DNA of 64,000 nucleotides, from contig JACQCZ010000015.1 of assembly GCA_016201405.1 (NCBI GenBank), positions 294,110 to 358,109 of the forward strand, in the 5' to 3' direction. The stretch's first letter is position 1. The number at the start of each line of letters is the position of its first letter. The stretch comes from Candidatus Acetothermia bacterium. GTDB lineage: Bacteria > Bipolaricaulota > Bipolaricaulia > RBG-16-55-9. The translations under genes were made by a program, and so were the position numbers. Positions 37,304 through 46,582 of the stretch are shown here, one piece after another. A model generated the notes under the pieces. That model was not told where the DNA came from. It saw nothing but the letters and a program-made list of their open reading frames with translations, and searched no databases.

Positions 37304-37518
37304 GAGGGTACGCCTCTCTCGTTTTGTTATCTTGGAGAATGGATTCTTATAGGCAGCTTCAATCTTTTCGCTTCCTACAGAAAGGCTTGAAGTCACAATT
37401 TCCAAGAGTTCAGCCAATCAGGTGCATCGCCAGCTCGGCAATCACAACTGATCTATTCAGCGCCCCCGATGCCGAACTCTTCAGCAACACCCAATTCTGG
37501 CAACCGTGGCCAAACTCA

Positions 37519-38913
37519 TTAAGGATTGGACGGCGGGCCTGGCGCTGGGTTCTCCGGTAGGATCAGAGGTTGTTGTGGCGTCTGAGAGAAGTCGAAGTCA
37601 TTGACGAGATCCCCTAGCTGTGAGGCATTCTCACGCACCATGGGACGCGGATCGGCTCGGCCATCAGTATTGGGGTCAATGCGCTGCCCACCTAGAAAGT
37701 CATCTTCGATAAATTTCAGATAGGCATCAAAGCTGAGAATCTGATGATCAATAAACGCATGTTTGGCATATGGACTGATGACAAGCCCAGGCACACGCAA
37801 GCCATAGCCATTTTCATCCACCTGAGGCGGAGTGACGTGATCATAAAAGCCACCCCAGTCATCCCAGGAGAGAAATATGGCCGTGCTATCCCAATCCGGA
37901 CCCTCCATAATCGCATTGATGAGACCCGTCACATAGGCTTGCCCCGCGCTGACTAAGGCAGTTGGATGCTCGCTGTTGGGGTTGCTGGGTATGATCCAGG
38001 CCACGGAAGGTAACGCTCCATCTTTTGCCGCCTGATAGAATTTAGTCAGGTCTTGAATATTATCGAGCTCATTGTCTTCATGGACAGTCACAAAATCGGG
38101 AAGCGGATTCCAGATTTCCGGCACGCCAATCTTTTGTTCCTTGGGCGGGCAAGCCATCGCACCATCATCGCAATCAGGTTGTGTGCCTTGATCGAGGTAA
38201 TAAGACCAGCTGATGCCAGCCCGGTGTAAAAGATACGTGATGTCCGTCCAGCCATAATCCGGAGCTGTGCTGTTTTTTTGATCTTGGTCAGGTTGATCTA
38301 AATTGCTTCGACACGTCATCGGGTCAGTCGGCTGGGTGCAAGAGGCAGACCAGGCGGAGACCATAAAGAGATGTGCGGGTAAACTCCAGGATGCATTGGG
38401 CTCGAACATATGGTCTTGCAGCACAAATTGCTCCGCATATTGCCAGTAATTGGGGATCTCTCGTGCATCGTGATAGCCCATCACATCGATTGACCCGTTG
38501 CAGGTTGGATCGTTAAGATTCTTGCAGGCTTTCTTTCCATTTTCTGCTTGTTGGATGAACCCATCCATTTTGCCATTGTTGATGTCAGCTTCAGCACTGG
38601 ATGACCCGTGGGGTCCGCCATGATTGAGGTCGTTGGAATCGTGAAATGGCAGTACACATTGATTCGAGCTGGGGTCAATGACACAGACAGTGGGCAGACC
38701 CAGGCTCATCGGGATCCCATCTGCGCCAGGGAAAGTTCCAAAATAGTGATCAAAAGAGCGGTTCTCCTGCATGATGATAATCACATGTTTTATCTTATGA
38801 ATTCCATCAGGGCTGGCTGGGAGGGGCGCCGATGAAGGTAAGGCACTGACTGCCACCACGAGGAAGAGCAGCAGACTAAGACTGCGACCGGTGAAATGTC
38901 CCATTCTCTCCAT
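37519..38913 (-). CDS. Secreted phosphoesterase (phospholipase C/acid phosphatase superfamily)
   Basis: The 464-residue protein has a signal peptide ([20 protein letters not shown]) and the diagnostic [23 protein letters not shown] at residues about 40-62, as in non-haemolytic phospholipase C and AcpA. Later [22 protein letters not shown] (metal/catalytic region) and [14 protein letters not shown] are also conserved. It would hydrolyse phosphate esters outside the cytoplasm, possibly phospholipids or phosphonucleotides. AAGGAG precedes ATG 38913. It stands alone, convergent with tRNA-Glu. Confidence 0.88.
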   Translation of the reverse strand: MERMGHFTGRSLSLLLFLVVAVSALPSSAPLPASPDGIHKIKHVIIIMQENRSFDHYFGTFPGADGIPMSLGLPTVCVIDPSSNQCVLPFHDSNDLNHGGPHGSSSAEADINNGKMDGFIQQAENGKKACKNLNDPTCNGSIDVMGYHDAREIPNYWQYAEQFVLQDHMFEPNASWSLPAHLFMVSAWSASCTQPTDPMTCRSNLDQPDQDQKNSTAPDYGWTDITYLLHRAGISWSYYLDQGTQPDCDDGAMACPPKEQKIGVPEIWNPLPDFVTVHEDNELDNIQDLTKFYQAAKDGALPSVAWIIPSNPNSEHPTALVSAGQAYVTGLINAIMEGPDWDSTAIFLSWDDWGGFYDHVTPPQVDENGYGLRVPGLVISPYAKHAFIDHQILSFDAYLKFIEDDFLGGQRIDPNTDGRADPRPMVRENASQLGDLVNDFDFSQTPQQPLILPENPAPGPPSNP

Positions 38914-39108
38914 GATATCGATCTCCTTCTTGCCACAAGATAATTGCAGTCGATCGCCGAGTAAAAAATCTGTAGAAGGAGTCTGGAATTTGTGTCAAGA
39001 ATCGTTGGAAATTACTTCTCACATCTTTTGCGCTTTCCGAGATTGAAGATTCAAAGGGGAGCCTAAACAGATTCGAGTGCAACGATCTTTCTTGTTTTTG
39101 AGGTAGAC

Positions 39109-39597
39109 CTACGGATTGGGGAATTTCTTATACTTATTGAGATAAGCCACAATTCCACCCTCATCCATAATCGCCAAGAGAAATTCCGGTAGCCCCTGCG
39201 CGTCAATCTTAATGCCAGACTCCGGTATGCTTATCACCCCACTCCTCAAATCGACATCGAGCTGGTCTCCATCATTAATGACAGAAGTATCGGCGATGAG
39301 AATCGGCAGACCAATATTGACCGCATTGCGGTAAAAGATGCGCGCAAAAGATGAGGCAATAATGGCTTTGATCCCAGAGGCTTTAATAGCAAGCGGAGCC
39401 GTCTCGCGGCTCGAGCCTGATCCAAAATGGACGCCACCAACGACAAAATCGCCAAGATGGACCTCCTTGGGAAATTCAGGGCGAACTTCGCAAAAGCAGT
39501 ACTTGGCCAGCTCCGTCGGGTTGGTGGTCAAGTTATAGCGTCCGGGAGTGATTAAATCTGTATTGACATTATCGCCAAATTTCCAGACACGCCCCAT
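39109..39597 (-). CDS. lysU: Homoaconitase small subunit (LeuD/AcnA swivel family)
   Basis: The 162-residue protein is the swivel subunit: KFGDNVNTDLITPGRYN, GDFVVGGVHFGSGSSRETAP and the C-terminal GIKAIIASSFARIFYRNAVNIGLP. With the large subunit 3 nt upstream it forms the hydro-lyase converting homocitrate to homoisocitrate. By sequence alone it could be isopropylmalate isomerase; the operon with homocitrate synthase and homoisocitrate dehydrogenase favours the lysine role, and dual function is possible. It is last in the operon. Confidence 0.85.
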   Translation of the reverse strand: MGRVWKFGDNVNTDLITPGRYNLTTNPTELAKYCFCEVRPEFPKEVHLGDFVVGGVHFGSGSSRETAPLAIKASGIKAIIASSFARIFYRNAVNIGLPILIADTSVINDGDQLDVDLRSGVISIPESGIKIDAQGLPEFLLAIMDEGGIVAYLNKYKKFPNP

Positions 39598-39600
39598 GGC

Positions 39601-40857
39601 TCAAGCCACCTCCTGGGGTGAAGTGATCTTCCCCGTCAGCGCAGAGGCTGCCGCGACGGCTGGACTGGCGACGTAGATCTCTGAATTGGGCGAGCCCATC
39701 CGCCCCTTGAAATTGCGGTTCATCGTAGAGAGACAGCGCTCGCCATCAGCCAGAACACCCTGATGGCGACCGATGCATGGGCCGCATCCCGGGTTAGTCA
39801 CAACGCAGCCTGACTTGATAAATGTTTCAATATAACCTTGTTTAATCGCTTCCAAATAGACTTCGTTGGAGGCGGGTGTGATGATCACGCGCACATTCTT
39901 TGAGACTTGCCTTTGTCTCAGAACTTCATGGACAACTTGCAGATCTTCCAGACGCCCATTGGTGCAAGTTCCAATAAAGACCTGATCCAGCTTAATTCCT
40001 GCGACTTCAGAGACATTTCGAATCTGCTCCAGTCCATGGGGAACAGCGACTTTTGGCTCCATCTTGTTTGCATCAACACTAATATAATTTTCATAGTTAG
40101 CCTTCGGATCGGCCTGAAGCCTCTCCATCGGCTTTTGAGCCCGAGGCTGGAGATAATCGAGAGTCTTCTGATCGGCTGGGACCAGACCGGCCTTCCCTCC
40201 CATCTCGATGGCCAGATTGGCGATCGTCATGCGTTCCGAGATAGAAAGTTTTGGAATCGTCTCTCCCGTGAATTCGAGAGCCTGATAGATTGCTCCTGCC
40301 GTGCCAATCCGACTCACCACCTCGAGCACCAGATCTTTGGCGTAGACAAATTTGGGAAGGCTTCCGCTAATCTCTACTAAAACGGAGCCCGGCACCCGAA
40401 ACCAGTTGGTGCCCGTCGCCCAGGCGACAGCGATGTCTGTCGCTCCCATCCCCGTGCCAAAGCAGGCAAAAGCGCCATAGGTGCAAGTGTGAGAATCGGC
40501 TCCGATGACCAGCGAGCCCGGTGTGATGTAGCCAAGCTCTGGCAAGATTTGGTGACAGATTCCTTGGGCATAATGGACATGGTCAATCTTCTGCTCCTCA
40601 ATAAATTCAAAGATTTTCCGGTGCAGCAGCGCTGCATTGGGGTTGGGAGCCGGGACGACGTGATCAAAGACAATAATCACTTTGTCTCGGTGCAGCCGTG
40701 CTCCTTGCATCTGATGAAACGACTCAATCGCCAGGGGCGTCGTCGTATCGTGGGACATGATCCAGTCCACCTCGGCCAGCACGACTTCGCCAGCCTGCAC
40801 CTCGCGGCCCACCTTCTTAGAAAAGATCTTCTCGGTCAGGGTCTTAGTTCTTGGCAT
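39601..40857 (-). CDS. lysT: Homoaconitase large subunit (LeuC family)
   Basis: The 418-residue protein has the aconitase-superfamily [4Fe-4S] ligands in GTCTNGRLEDL and NPGCGPCIGRHQGVL and the substrate region SHTCTYGAFACFGTGMGATD. It catalyses dehydration/rehydration of homocitrate in the alpha-aminoadipate pathway. The length matches the short archaeal/Thermus LeuC2 type rather than the 460-residue proteobacterial LeuC. It overlaps the homocitrate synthase 3' end by 14 nt, so translation is coupled. Confidence 0.88.
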   Translation of the reverse strand: MPRTKTLTEKIFSKKVGREVQAGEVVLAEVDWIMSHDTTTPLAIESFHQMQGARLHRDKVIIVFDHVVPAPNPNAALLHRKIFEFIEEQKIDHVHYAQGICHQILPELGYITPGSLVIGADSHTCTYGAFACFGTGMGATDIAVAWATGTNWFRVPGSVLVEISGSLPKFVYAKDLVLEVVSRIGTAGAIYQALEFTGETIPKLSISERMTIANLAIEMGGKAGLVPADQKTLDYLQPRAQKPMERLQADPKANYENYISVDANKMEPKVAVPHGLEQIRNVSEVAGIKLDQVFIGTCTNGRLEDLQVVHEVLRQRQVSKNVRVIITPASNEVYLEAIKQGYIETFIKSGCVVTNPGCGPCIGRHQGVLADGERCLSTMNRNFKGRMGSPNSEIYVASPAVAAASALTGKITSPQEVA

Positions 40858-42256
40858 AATTCTTTAAAATTATACTCGTCTGGGTCCGGTTGATGCCTTC
40901 CATGACGCGAATCTCCTCAATCGTCTCGTTCAGCTCATGTAACGAATGAGTGGTGACGCGAGCCACAACATCAAAGTCTCCCGTAATCTCGTAGACTTCC
41001 CTCACTTCATTTCGTGCGATGAGCTTGCGGGTAACATGAGTCGTATAGAGCGAGCTGGTCAGTGCCAGCTGAATGATCGCCTCGACCTCGATGGGCACGC
41101 GGCCACGCAGATTGAGCTTGAGCACGTCATCGGCGATCTCGATCAGATCGATGTCCGAGAAGTAGCGCTTCTGCGGACGGCTCTTGATGATCTCAACGAT
41201 CTGGGTGAGCTGGTCTTCCGTCATCGTGACATTCATGTCGTTGAATCGCGCTCTCACTGCGGCCTTCCCTGTATATTTGTCAATGACGATCTCACGCTCT
41301 CTCTTCACGATCTCAGGGGGAATGGCCTCGTAGGTTCGTGGATCTTCGAGCACCGCACGCGAGTGAAGTCCGGCCTTGTGTGAGAAGGCGTTGGCGCCAA
41401 CAATGGGGCGCGTCTCGCTGTTAAAGATACCGGAGCAGCGCTCGACCAGCCGCGACAGATCGGGGAGTAGCGCAAGATTCCAGTCGTTTGAGACGCCATA
41501 ATGCATCTTCAGAGCAACGACCAGCTCGGCCAATGACGTGATTCCGGCACGCTCGCCGAGCCCATTGACAGCCACATCAATCAGACGAACACCCGCTTCA
41601 TACCCAGCAAGGGCATTAGCCACGGCCAGTCCGTAGTCATTGTGACAATGAAGGTGCAATGGCACCTTTACAAATGGAGCAATCTGCTCGATCAGTCCCT
41701 TGATCTGGGTTGGCAGCATTACGCCGACCGTATCGGCGATGCTGATGCGATCGGCTCCAGCCTCCTGAGCGCATTCAATGGCTTCGATCAAATATGGAAC
41801 GGGAGTTCGTGTCGCGTCTTCGGGTGTAAACCGGACCTTGAGTCCTCGATCCTTTGCATGCCGTACGGCATCACTGATCATGGATAAAGCTCTTTCTTGA
41901 GTCACGTGGAATTTATGCTGCAAGCTTAGAGGCGAAGTCCCAAGAAAGATCCCGATCCATTCGGCGCCCGTGCTCACTGCATCATCAATGTCAGAATGAG
42001 TCGCTCGCGCATGAACCAGCTTCTTTGCCCGCAAAGGCTCTGCCGCCAACCTCTCGACGGCCTGCCGCACATCGCGCGAGACGGATGGATGTCCAAGCTC
42101 GATGAAATCGACGCCAAAGTCATCGATGAGACGAGCGATCTCCAGCTTGTCTTCAATGGAAAATGAGACCCCTCGGGTCTGCTCGCCTTCCCGCAACGTG
42201 GAATCAAGAATCTCGATTACGACTCTCTTTTGTTGTACTCCTGAACCTGAATGCAT
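40844..42256 (-). CDS. lysS: Homocitrate synthase with C-terminal RAM (Lrp/AsnC-like) domain
   Basis: The catalytic TIM barrel (residues about 12-270) has EILDSTLREGEQTRGVSFS, LHLHCHNDYGLAVANAL and NGLGERAGITSL, and then GANAFSHKAGLHSRAVL and the sub-domain region VIDKYTGKAAVRARF. This is a 2-oxoglutarate/acetyl-CoA condensing enzyme of the HCS/NifV/CimA group. Residues from about 393 (VEAIIQLALTSSLYTTHVTRKL, YEITGDFDVVARVTTHSLHELNETIEEI, GINRTQTSIIL) match the Lrp/AsnC effector (RAM) fold in place of the LeuA regulatory domain. Sulfolobus-type homocitrate synthases are known to carry such a domain. The start is ATG 42256 in a TGATG overlap with the upstream gene. Confidence 0.9.
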   Translation of the reverse strand: MHSGSGVQQKRVVIEILDSTLREGEQTRGVSFSIEDKLEIARLIDDFGVDFIELGHPSVSRDVRQAVERLAAEPLRAKKLVHARATHSDIDDAVSTGAEWIGIFLGTSPLSLQHKFHVTQERALSMISDAVRHAKDRGLKVRFTPEDATRTPVPYLIEAIECAQEAGADRISIADTVGVMLPTQIKGLIEQIAPFVKVPLHLHCHNDYGLAVANALAGYEAGVRLIDVAVNGLGERAGITSLAELVVALKMHYGVSNDWNLALLPDLSRLVERCSGIFNSETRPIVGANAFSHKAGLHSRAVLEDPRTYEAIPPEIVKREREIVIDKYTGKAAVRARFNDMNVTMTEDQLTQIVEIIKSRPQKRYFSDIDLIEIADDVLKLNLRGRVPIEVEAIIQLALTSSLYTTHVTRKLIARNEVREVYEITGDFDVVARVTTHSLHELNETIEEIRVMEGINRTQTSIILKNYAKN

Positions 42257-43269
42257 CAATCCTCCAGTCGCGAAATCACAGCGTTTGTAACCTCTTGAGT
42301 CGTGGCCGTCCCGCCAAGATCGGGCGTCAAGACAGCGCTCTGAATGACGCGCGAAACAGCCTGATCAAGCCGCTTAGCTAGCTCGCTATCACCCAGATGC
42401 TCCAGCATCAGTTTTGCAGACAGGATGGCTCCGATGGGGTTGGCCTTCTTCTGCCCAGCGATATCGGGGGCTGATCCGTGGACAGGCTCAAAGAGAGAGC
42501 ACTCTTCTCCGATATTCGCGCTCGGGCAGAGCCCTAAGCTGCCGACTACGCCTGCCAACAGGTCAGAGAGGATGTCCCCGTGAAAGTTGGGTGCCACGAT
42601 GACCTGATAGCGGTCCGGGTACAAGACGAGTTTCATGCAGAGAGAATCGACAATCTCAGCCTGCCATTTGACCTCTGGATATTCAACAGCAACTTTATGC
42701 GCTGTCTCCAGAAAGAGCACATCGCTCGGCTTGATCACGTTGGCTTTGTGAACGACAGTCACGGAGAGCTTGTTCTCTACTCCATGCTCAAAGGCCATCC
42801 TCAAAATACGCCGTGAAGCGGCTTCGCTGATCCGGCGCAAATTGTACGCCTGATCCTCATGCCGCCAGCCGAGCCCAATATAAAGATCTTCGGTATTCTC
42901 ACGAAAGAGAAGAATATGGACCGATTCATCACCATAGCGGCCGATGCCGGGGTATGTTTTGAAGGGCCGCAGATTTGCATAAAGATTTAATCTCTGGCGA
43001 AGCTGCACAATGGCGCTTGGGTATTCCGCGATGTGAGCGGGCGTCGTCACCGCCCCAAAGAGCGAGGCATCGCAATTCTTAATAATCTCGATTGTCTCGT
43101 CTGGCAGAGGAGTCCCGTGATTCTGGTAGCAGGCGTAGCCAGCCTCGGCAACGTGATACTTTGCGCGGAATCCAAGTCGATCGAGCACGAGGATGGCTGA
43201 ATCAATGACTTCAGGCCCGATGCCATCCCCCTTGACGACTGCAATATTGAAACGGGTAATTCTATTCAT
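42256..43269 (-). CDS. hicd: Homoisocitrate dehydrogenase
   Basis: The 337-residue beta-decarboxylating dehydrogenase has [42 protein letters not shown], the metal-binding region [23 protein letters not shown] and the adenine site [24 protein letters not shown] after the Arg is typical of homoisocitrate/isocitrate-like members rather than LeuB. It oxidises homoisocitrate to 2-oxoadipate. It is the first gene of the four-gene minus-strand operon, behind a leader peptide, hairpin and promoter at 43443-43603. Confidence 0.88.
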   Translation of the reverse strand: MNRITRFNIAVVKGDGIGPEVIDSAILVLDRLGFRAKYHVAEAGYACYQNHGTPLPDETIEIIKNCDASLFGAVTTPAHIAEYPSAIVQLRQRLNLYANLRPFKTYPGIGRYGDESVHILLFRENTEDLYIGLGWRHEDQAYNLRRISEAASRRILRMAFEHGVENKLSVTVVHKANVIKPSDVLFLETAHKVAVEYPEVKWQAEIVDSLCMKLVLYPDRYQVIVAPNFHGDILSDLLAGVVGSLGLCPSANIGEECSLFEPVHGSAPDIAGQKKANPIGAILSAKLMLEHLGDSELAKRLDQAVSRVIQSAVLTPDLGGTATTQEVTNAVISRLED

Positions 43270-43442
43270 CTAAATGCACGTCCTTACGCTGCTGTTTTCT
43301 TGCTTCGACGACATTTGCTTGATCCCCTCTATGCAACTATTAATAAAAATCCGGTACGCCCGACTCATTCCTCCAAAAAAGGACTGAGCGCTGCCAGGCC
43401 TTTCGAGCTCAACTCAATATAGGTAATTAAAGAGAGAAGATC

Positions 43443-43464
43443 GGAAGGGTTAGTTGGCCCTTCC
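43443..43464 (-). terminator. Attenuator hairpin of the homocitrate operon
   Basis: On the minus strand GGAAGGG (43464-43458) pairs with CCCTTCC (43449-43443) around an 8-nt loop that contains the TAA stop of the leader peptide. A pyrimidine-rich run (GATCTTCTCTCTTTAATT) follows, a weak intrinsic-terminator tract. It lies 174 nt before the homoisocitrate dehydrogenase start. A near-copy sits before lysW at 46668-46688. Confidence 0.7.
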
Positions 43465-43548
43465 TCGTTTCAGGGAGACCATCAAATTAAGTGAAGAATA
43501 TCTCGTCATGGACCTACTGAAATCTGCGCTGCAATTCTGTTCGTTCAT
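43450..43548 (-). CDS. Leader peptide of the homocitrate (lysine) operon, 32 residues
   Basis: ATG 43548 has AGGAG at 7-nt spacing. The product begins MNEQNCSADFSRSM and ends LMVSLKRGRAN; the last Lys/Arg codons are AAA CGA GGA AGG. The TAA stop lies in the loop of a terminator-like hairpin and the AGG codon lies in its 5' arm. A leader peptide of exactly equal length precedes lysW; the two share 10 of 32 residues (M1, Q4, N5, D9, L22, V24, S25, K27, R28, R30) and about 58 of 99 bases by my ungapped count, concentrated at the two ends. A translated attenuator is the best reading. Nothing here shows translation directly. Confidence 0.72.
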   Translation of the reverse strand: MNEQNCSADFSRSMTRYSSLNLMVSLKRGRAN

Positions 43549-43574
43549 AAAAAGACTCCTGTTGCGTGCCGGAA

Positions 43575-43603
43575 ATCATATCCAGGCCCCGCAATTCTGT
43601 CAA
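43575..43603 (-). promoter_or_regulatory. Sigma70 promoter of the homocitrate operon
   Basis: On the minus strand TTGACA (43603-43598), a 17-nt spacer and TATGAT (43580-43575). Transcription would start near 43568, 20 nt before the leader-peptide ATG, giving a leader of about 300 nt. Confidence 0.75.
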
Positions 43604-43733
43604 GTCCAATGGCTTTACATGCGTCCGCCGTGCTCACCTGACAAGATTTTCCTGCACGTGCATTAAAGACGAGACCGCGCTATGACGAAACTCAAGTTTA
43701 TGAATTTCACCGAAGTAACCACAAGAATCGCTC
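43604..43733. other. Gap between divergent lysine and arginine operon promoters
   Basis: The intergenic region 43270-43952 is 683 nt. It holds the leader cassette of the homocitrate operon (43443-43603), this stretch between the two promoters, the argG promoter (43734-43762) and an argG leader of about 185 nt. Between 43604 and 43733 I see no gene or clear operator. Between 43270 and 43442 (untranslated part of the homocitrate leader) I see no further strong structure. Confidence 0.5.
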
Positions 43734-43762
43734 TTGACAGTGAATGTGATTTGTGTTACGTT
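43734..43762 (+). promoter_or_regulatory. Sigma70 promoter of argG-argH
   Basis: TTGACA (43734-43739), 17-nt spacer, TACGTT (43757-43762). Transcription would start near 43769, leaving about 185 nt before argG. No copy of the lysine-type leader cassette is seen in that leader. Confidence 0.7.
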
Positions 43763-43952
43763 AGTCACCATCTTATTTGAGGAGCATGCAGGCAAACCAC
43801 GACATTGGCCGAGAGCGGTTCATCATCAAATGACGTTGATCCAATCCCTGAAGATCCATTCCCGTTAAGTCAAAATCTCTTATCTCAGGTGAGTACGTCG
43901 TTGCGTCTCAGAGCGCACGGCCTGGCTCCATTTTCAAGAGGAGGTTGACAAC

Positions 43953-45209
43953 ATGGCTCAACCACAGACCAAGAGAGCTGTCCATAAAAAAATTGCCAGT
44001 AAGCGGGTTTTGCTGCTCTATTCGGGAGGCCTTGATACCTCATGCATGGTGCGCTGGCTGCAGGAGAAGTACTCAGCCGATGTCATCACTCTCACTCTCG
44101 ATCTGGGACAGGGCGGCCTGGAAGAGGCGCGTGCCAAGGCCCTCAAATTGGGCGCCAAATCGGCGCATGTTGTTGATGCACGCACGGAATTCGTGGAGCA
44201 GTATGTGGCTAAGGCAATCAAAGCCAACGGGCTTTATCAAGATCAATACCCCCTCAGCACGGCCATTGCCCGGCCTCTGATGGCCAAGGTCGCCGTCGAA
44301 TACGCCTTAAAAGAGGGCGTAGATGCCATCGCCCACGGCTGCACCGGAAAGGGCAATGACCAGGTCCGGTTTGAGATCTCGATCGGCGCACTCGCCCCCG
44401 ACCTCGAAGTTCTGGCACCAGTGCGCGAGTGGAATATGTCCCGTGAAGAGGAGATTCACTATGCAGAGCGCCACGGCATCCCCATTCCGGTGGACATCCA
44501 CTCACCCTATTCGACCGATGAGAATTTATGGGGGCGCAGTATTGAATGCGGGGTTCTCGAAAAGCCGGACTCCGAGCCACCTGCCGAGATCTTTGAGTAT
44601 GCCATTCCACCAGAGCAGGCACCGAACCAGCCCGAGTATGTCGAGCTGGAATTTGAAAATGGCCTCCCGACATCTCTCAATGGAAGAGCGGAAAATCTGG
44701 TCCAGTTGATTGCCGAGCTCCACAAGATCGCTGGCCGCAACGGCGTCGGCATCATTGATATGGTGGAGGATCGCGTCGTCGGCCTCAAGTCTCGCGAGAT
44801 CTACGAATGTCCGGCAGCCGTCGTCCTCTTAGCGGCTCATCGGGACCTGGAGCGCTTCTGCTGCACAATCCACGAGAATGAATTTAAGCCCCTCGTGGAT
44901 CGCATGTGGGCGGAGCTGGCCTACAAAGGGCTCTGGAACGACCCGCTGATGGCTGATCTGGAGGCATTTACAGATAAGATCAACGAGCGCGTCAGCGGCT
45001 GGGTGCGGGTAAAGCTCTACAAGGGGCATGCCCAGGTCGTTGGCCGTCGCTCAGAGAATGGGCTGTACGACCTCAATCTGGCCACGTATGAGCGGCAGCA
45101 GACCTTTGATCAAAGCGCATCACCCGGTTTTATAAAAATCTGGGGCTTGCCCACGCGCAGCGCCAATCAGCTACAGACTAAATATGAAGCTCTGGGAAAC
45201 AAGCGATAG
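43953..45209 (+). CDS. argG: Argininosuccinate synthase
   Basis: ArgG joins citrulline and aspartate with ATP. The 418-residue protein has the PP-loop LYSGGLDTSCMVRWL, TLDLGQG, HGCTGKGNDQVRFE and ENLWGRSIECG, and FENGLPTSLNG near the middle. A GAGGAGG site precedes ATG 43953. argH overlaps its 3' end by 26 nt. It sits directly upstream of the LysW cluster, whose enzymes may provide the ornithine for this pathway. Ornithine carbamoyltransferase is not in the window. Confidence 0.96.
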   Translation: MAQPQTKRAVHKKIASKRVLLLYSGGLDTSCMVRWLQEKYSADVITLTLDLGQGGLEEARAKALKLGAKSAHVVDARTEFVEQYVAKAIKANGLYQDQYPLSTAIARPLMAKVAVEYALKEGVDAIAHGCTGKGNDQVRFEISIGALAPDLEVLAPVREWNMSREEEIHYAERHGIPIPVDIHSPYSTDENLWGRSIECGVLEKPDSEPPAEIFEYAIPPEQAPNQPEYVELEFENGLPTSLNGRAENLVQLIAELHKIAGRNGVGIIDMVEDRVVGLKSREIYECPAAVVLLAAHRDLERFCCTIHENEFKPLVDRMWAELAYKGLWNDPLMADLEAFTDKINERVSGWVRVKLYKGHAQVVGRRSENGLYDLNLATYERQQTFDQSASPGFIKIWGLPTRSANQLQTKYEALGNKR

Positions 45210-46530
45210 CCTCTCAAGCGACAAGCTCGTCGAGCAGTTCACCGCCAGCGAAGACGTTCTGCTGGATGAGCAGCTCTGGGCTTATGACATTTTGGGCTCG
45301 CTGGCGCACTCTGAGATGCTCTATCAGATCGGCATTTTGAGTAGACCTGAACGAGACCAGGTTTGCGTTGCGCTCTCTGCTCTTATGAATGAAGAGGTGC
45401 ATGTAACGCCAGCCGATGAAGATATTCACACCAAACTGGAAAATATGCTAGTGGAGCTCATCGGCGATGCGGGGAAGAAGATCCATACCGCACGCTCCCG
45501 CAATGATCAGGTTTTGGTTGCGCTTCGACTCTACACAAAAGTGTGGCTCCTGGAGATCGCCGATTTGCTTCTCGCCCTGGCCAAAGAGTGCGCGCAGTTC
45601 GCAAAACGAAATGAAGGGCAGCCGATGCCTGGGTACACCCACACTCGCGCGGCGATGCTCTCTTCCGTGGGGTTGTGGGCAAGCTCTCTTTCTGAATGCT
45701 TGCTCGATGACTTGGATTTGTTAGAAGCAGCATATGCTCTTGTAGACCAGAATCCTCTCGGAGCTGCGGCTGGCTATGGAGTCCCCCTCGCGATTGATCG
45801 GGAGCTGACGACACAACTATTAGGCTTTGCCCGCACTCAGAATAATACGCTTGCCGTGATGAACAGCAGAGGCAAACATGAATTTGCGGTCCTCTCCGCG
45901 CTGAGCTGCATCTTGCTTGATCTTAACCGCTTCGCCAGCGATCTGATCCTATTCTCGGCCGGCGAGTATGGCTTCTTTGAATTGCCACCGGAGTACTGCA
46001 CGGGGAGCAGCATCATGCCGCACAAACGGAATCCGGATGTCTTGGAATTGTTGCGTGCCCGAAGCGCCCGCGTCTTATCCATGCTCACCCAACAAGCGAT
46101 CATTCTCAAGGGACTCACATCCGGATATCATCGCGATCTGCAAGAGACGAAGCGGCCGCTCTTCGATGCGCTCAGCACTACCCATGCCTCCCTTCAAATC
46201 TTGACCCCGCTAATCGCTGGCCTGCGTGTGAACAAAAAGAATCTCGACTCCGCGATCACACCAGAGCTATTTGCAGTGGATGAAGTTCTTGAGCGCGTGC
46301 AGGCTGGAGTCGCCCTGCGTGATGCCTATCGCCAAGTGAAGGAGAGGCTCAATCAACTGAAGCGACGTGATTCTGTGAAAGCGCTCAAGGCCCGGTCTCA
46401 TGCAGGTGGTCCGGGGAATCTGAGGCTGCCTGAGCTCGATCAGAAGATCGCTTTCCTGCAAAACCTCTGGTCCAAGAGACGGCAAGGCTTTGACGAGGCG
46501 CAAACCAGGCTGCTGAGGCTGGGGACTTGA
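45184..46530 (+). CDS. argH: Argininosuccinate lyase
   Basis: ArgH splits argininosuccinate into arginine and fumarate. The 448-residue protein has EDIHTKLENML, TARSRNDQVLVALRLY, the flexible-loop signature GSSIMPHKRNPDVLELLRA and SGYHRDLQETKRPLFDA. It begins inside argG in another frame (26-nt overlap). The -35 box of the lysW-operon promoter overlaps its stop codon. Confidence 0.96.
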   Translation: MKLWETSDSLSSDKLVEQFTASEDVLLDEQLWAYDILGSLAHSEMLYQIGILSRPERDQVCVALSALMNEEVHVTPADEDIHTKLENMLVELIGDAGKKIHTARSRNDQVLVALRLYTKVWLLEIADLLLALAKECAQFAKRNEGQPMPGYTHTRAAMLSSVGLWASSLSECLLDDLDLLEAAYALVDQNPLGAAAGYGVPLAIDRELTTQLLGFARTQNNTLAVMNSRGKHEFAVLSALSCILLDLNRFASDLILFSAGEYGFFELPPEYCTGSSIMPHKRNPDVLELLRARSARVLSMLTQQAIILKGLTSGYHRDLQETKRPLFDALSTTHASLQILTPLIAGLRVNKKNLDSAITPELFAVDEVLERVQAGVALRDAYRQVKERLNQLKRRDSVKALKARSHAGGPGNLRLPELDQKIAFLQNLWSKRRQGFDEAQTRLLRLGT

Positions 46531-46555
46531 CAGATGGACCAGACGACTATATCAT
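46527..46555 (+). promoter_or_regulatory. Sigma70 promoter of the lysW operon
   Basis: TTGACA (46527-46532), 17-nt spacer, TATCAT (46550-46555). The -10 to leader-ATG distance (27 nt) nearly equals that in the homocitrate-operon cassette (26 nt). Both promoters begin TTGACAGA and continue TATNATTYCC. Confidence 0.72.
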
Positions 46556-46582
46556 TCCCTCGATTTCATCATGGTCAACCAT

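Noticed and set aside
43443..43464. T-box or lysine riboswitch before the lysine operons
   Set aside because: I see no T-box AGGGTGGNACCGCG sequence and no large multi-helix lysine aptamer; leaders are short and carry a translated ORF instead.
43454..43666. 70-codon plus-strand frame upstream of argG
   Set aside because: It is antisense to the homocitrate leader peptide and promoter and has no ribosome site.
43786..43833. 15-codon ORF (MQANHDIGRERFIIK) in the argG leader, with GAGGAG upstream
   Set aside because: The GAGGAG is only 1 nt from the ATG, too close for use. There is no following hairpin and no similarity to the lysine leaders.
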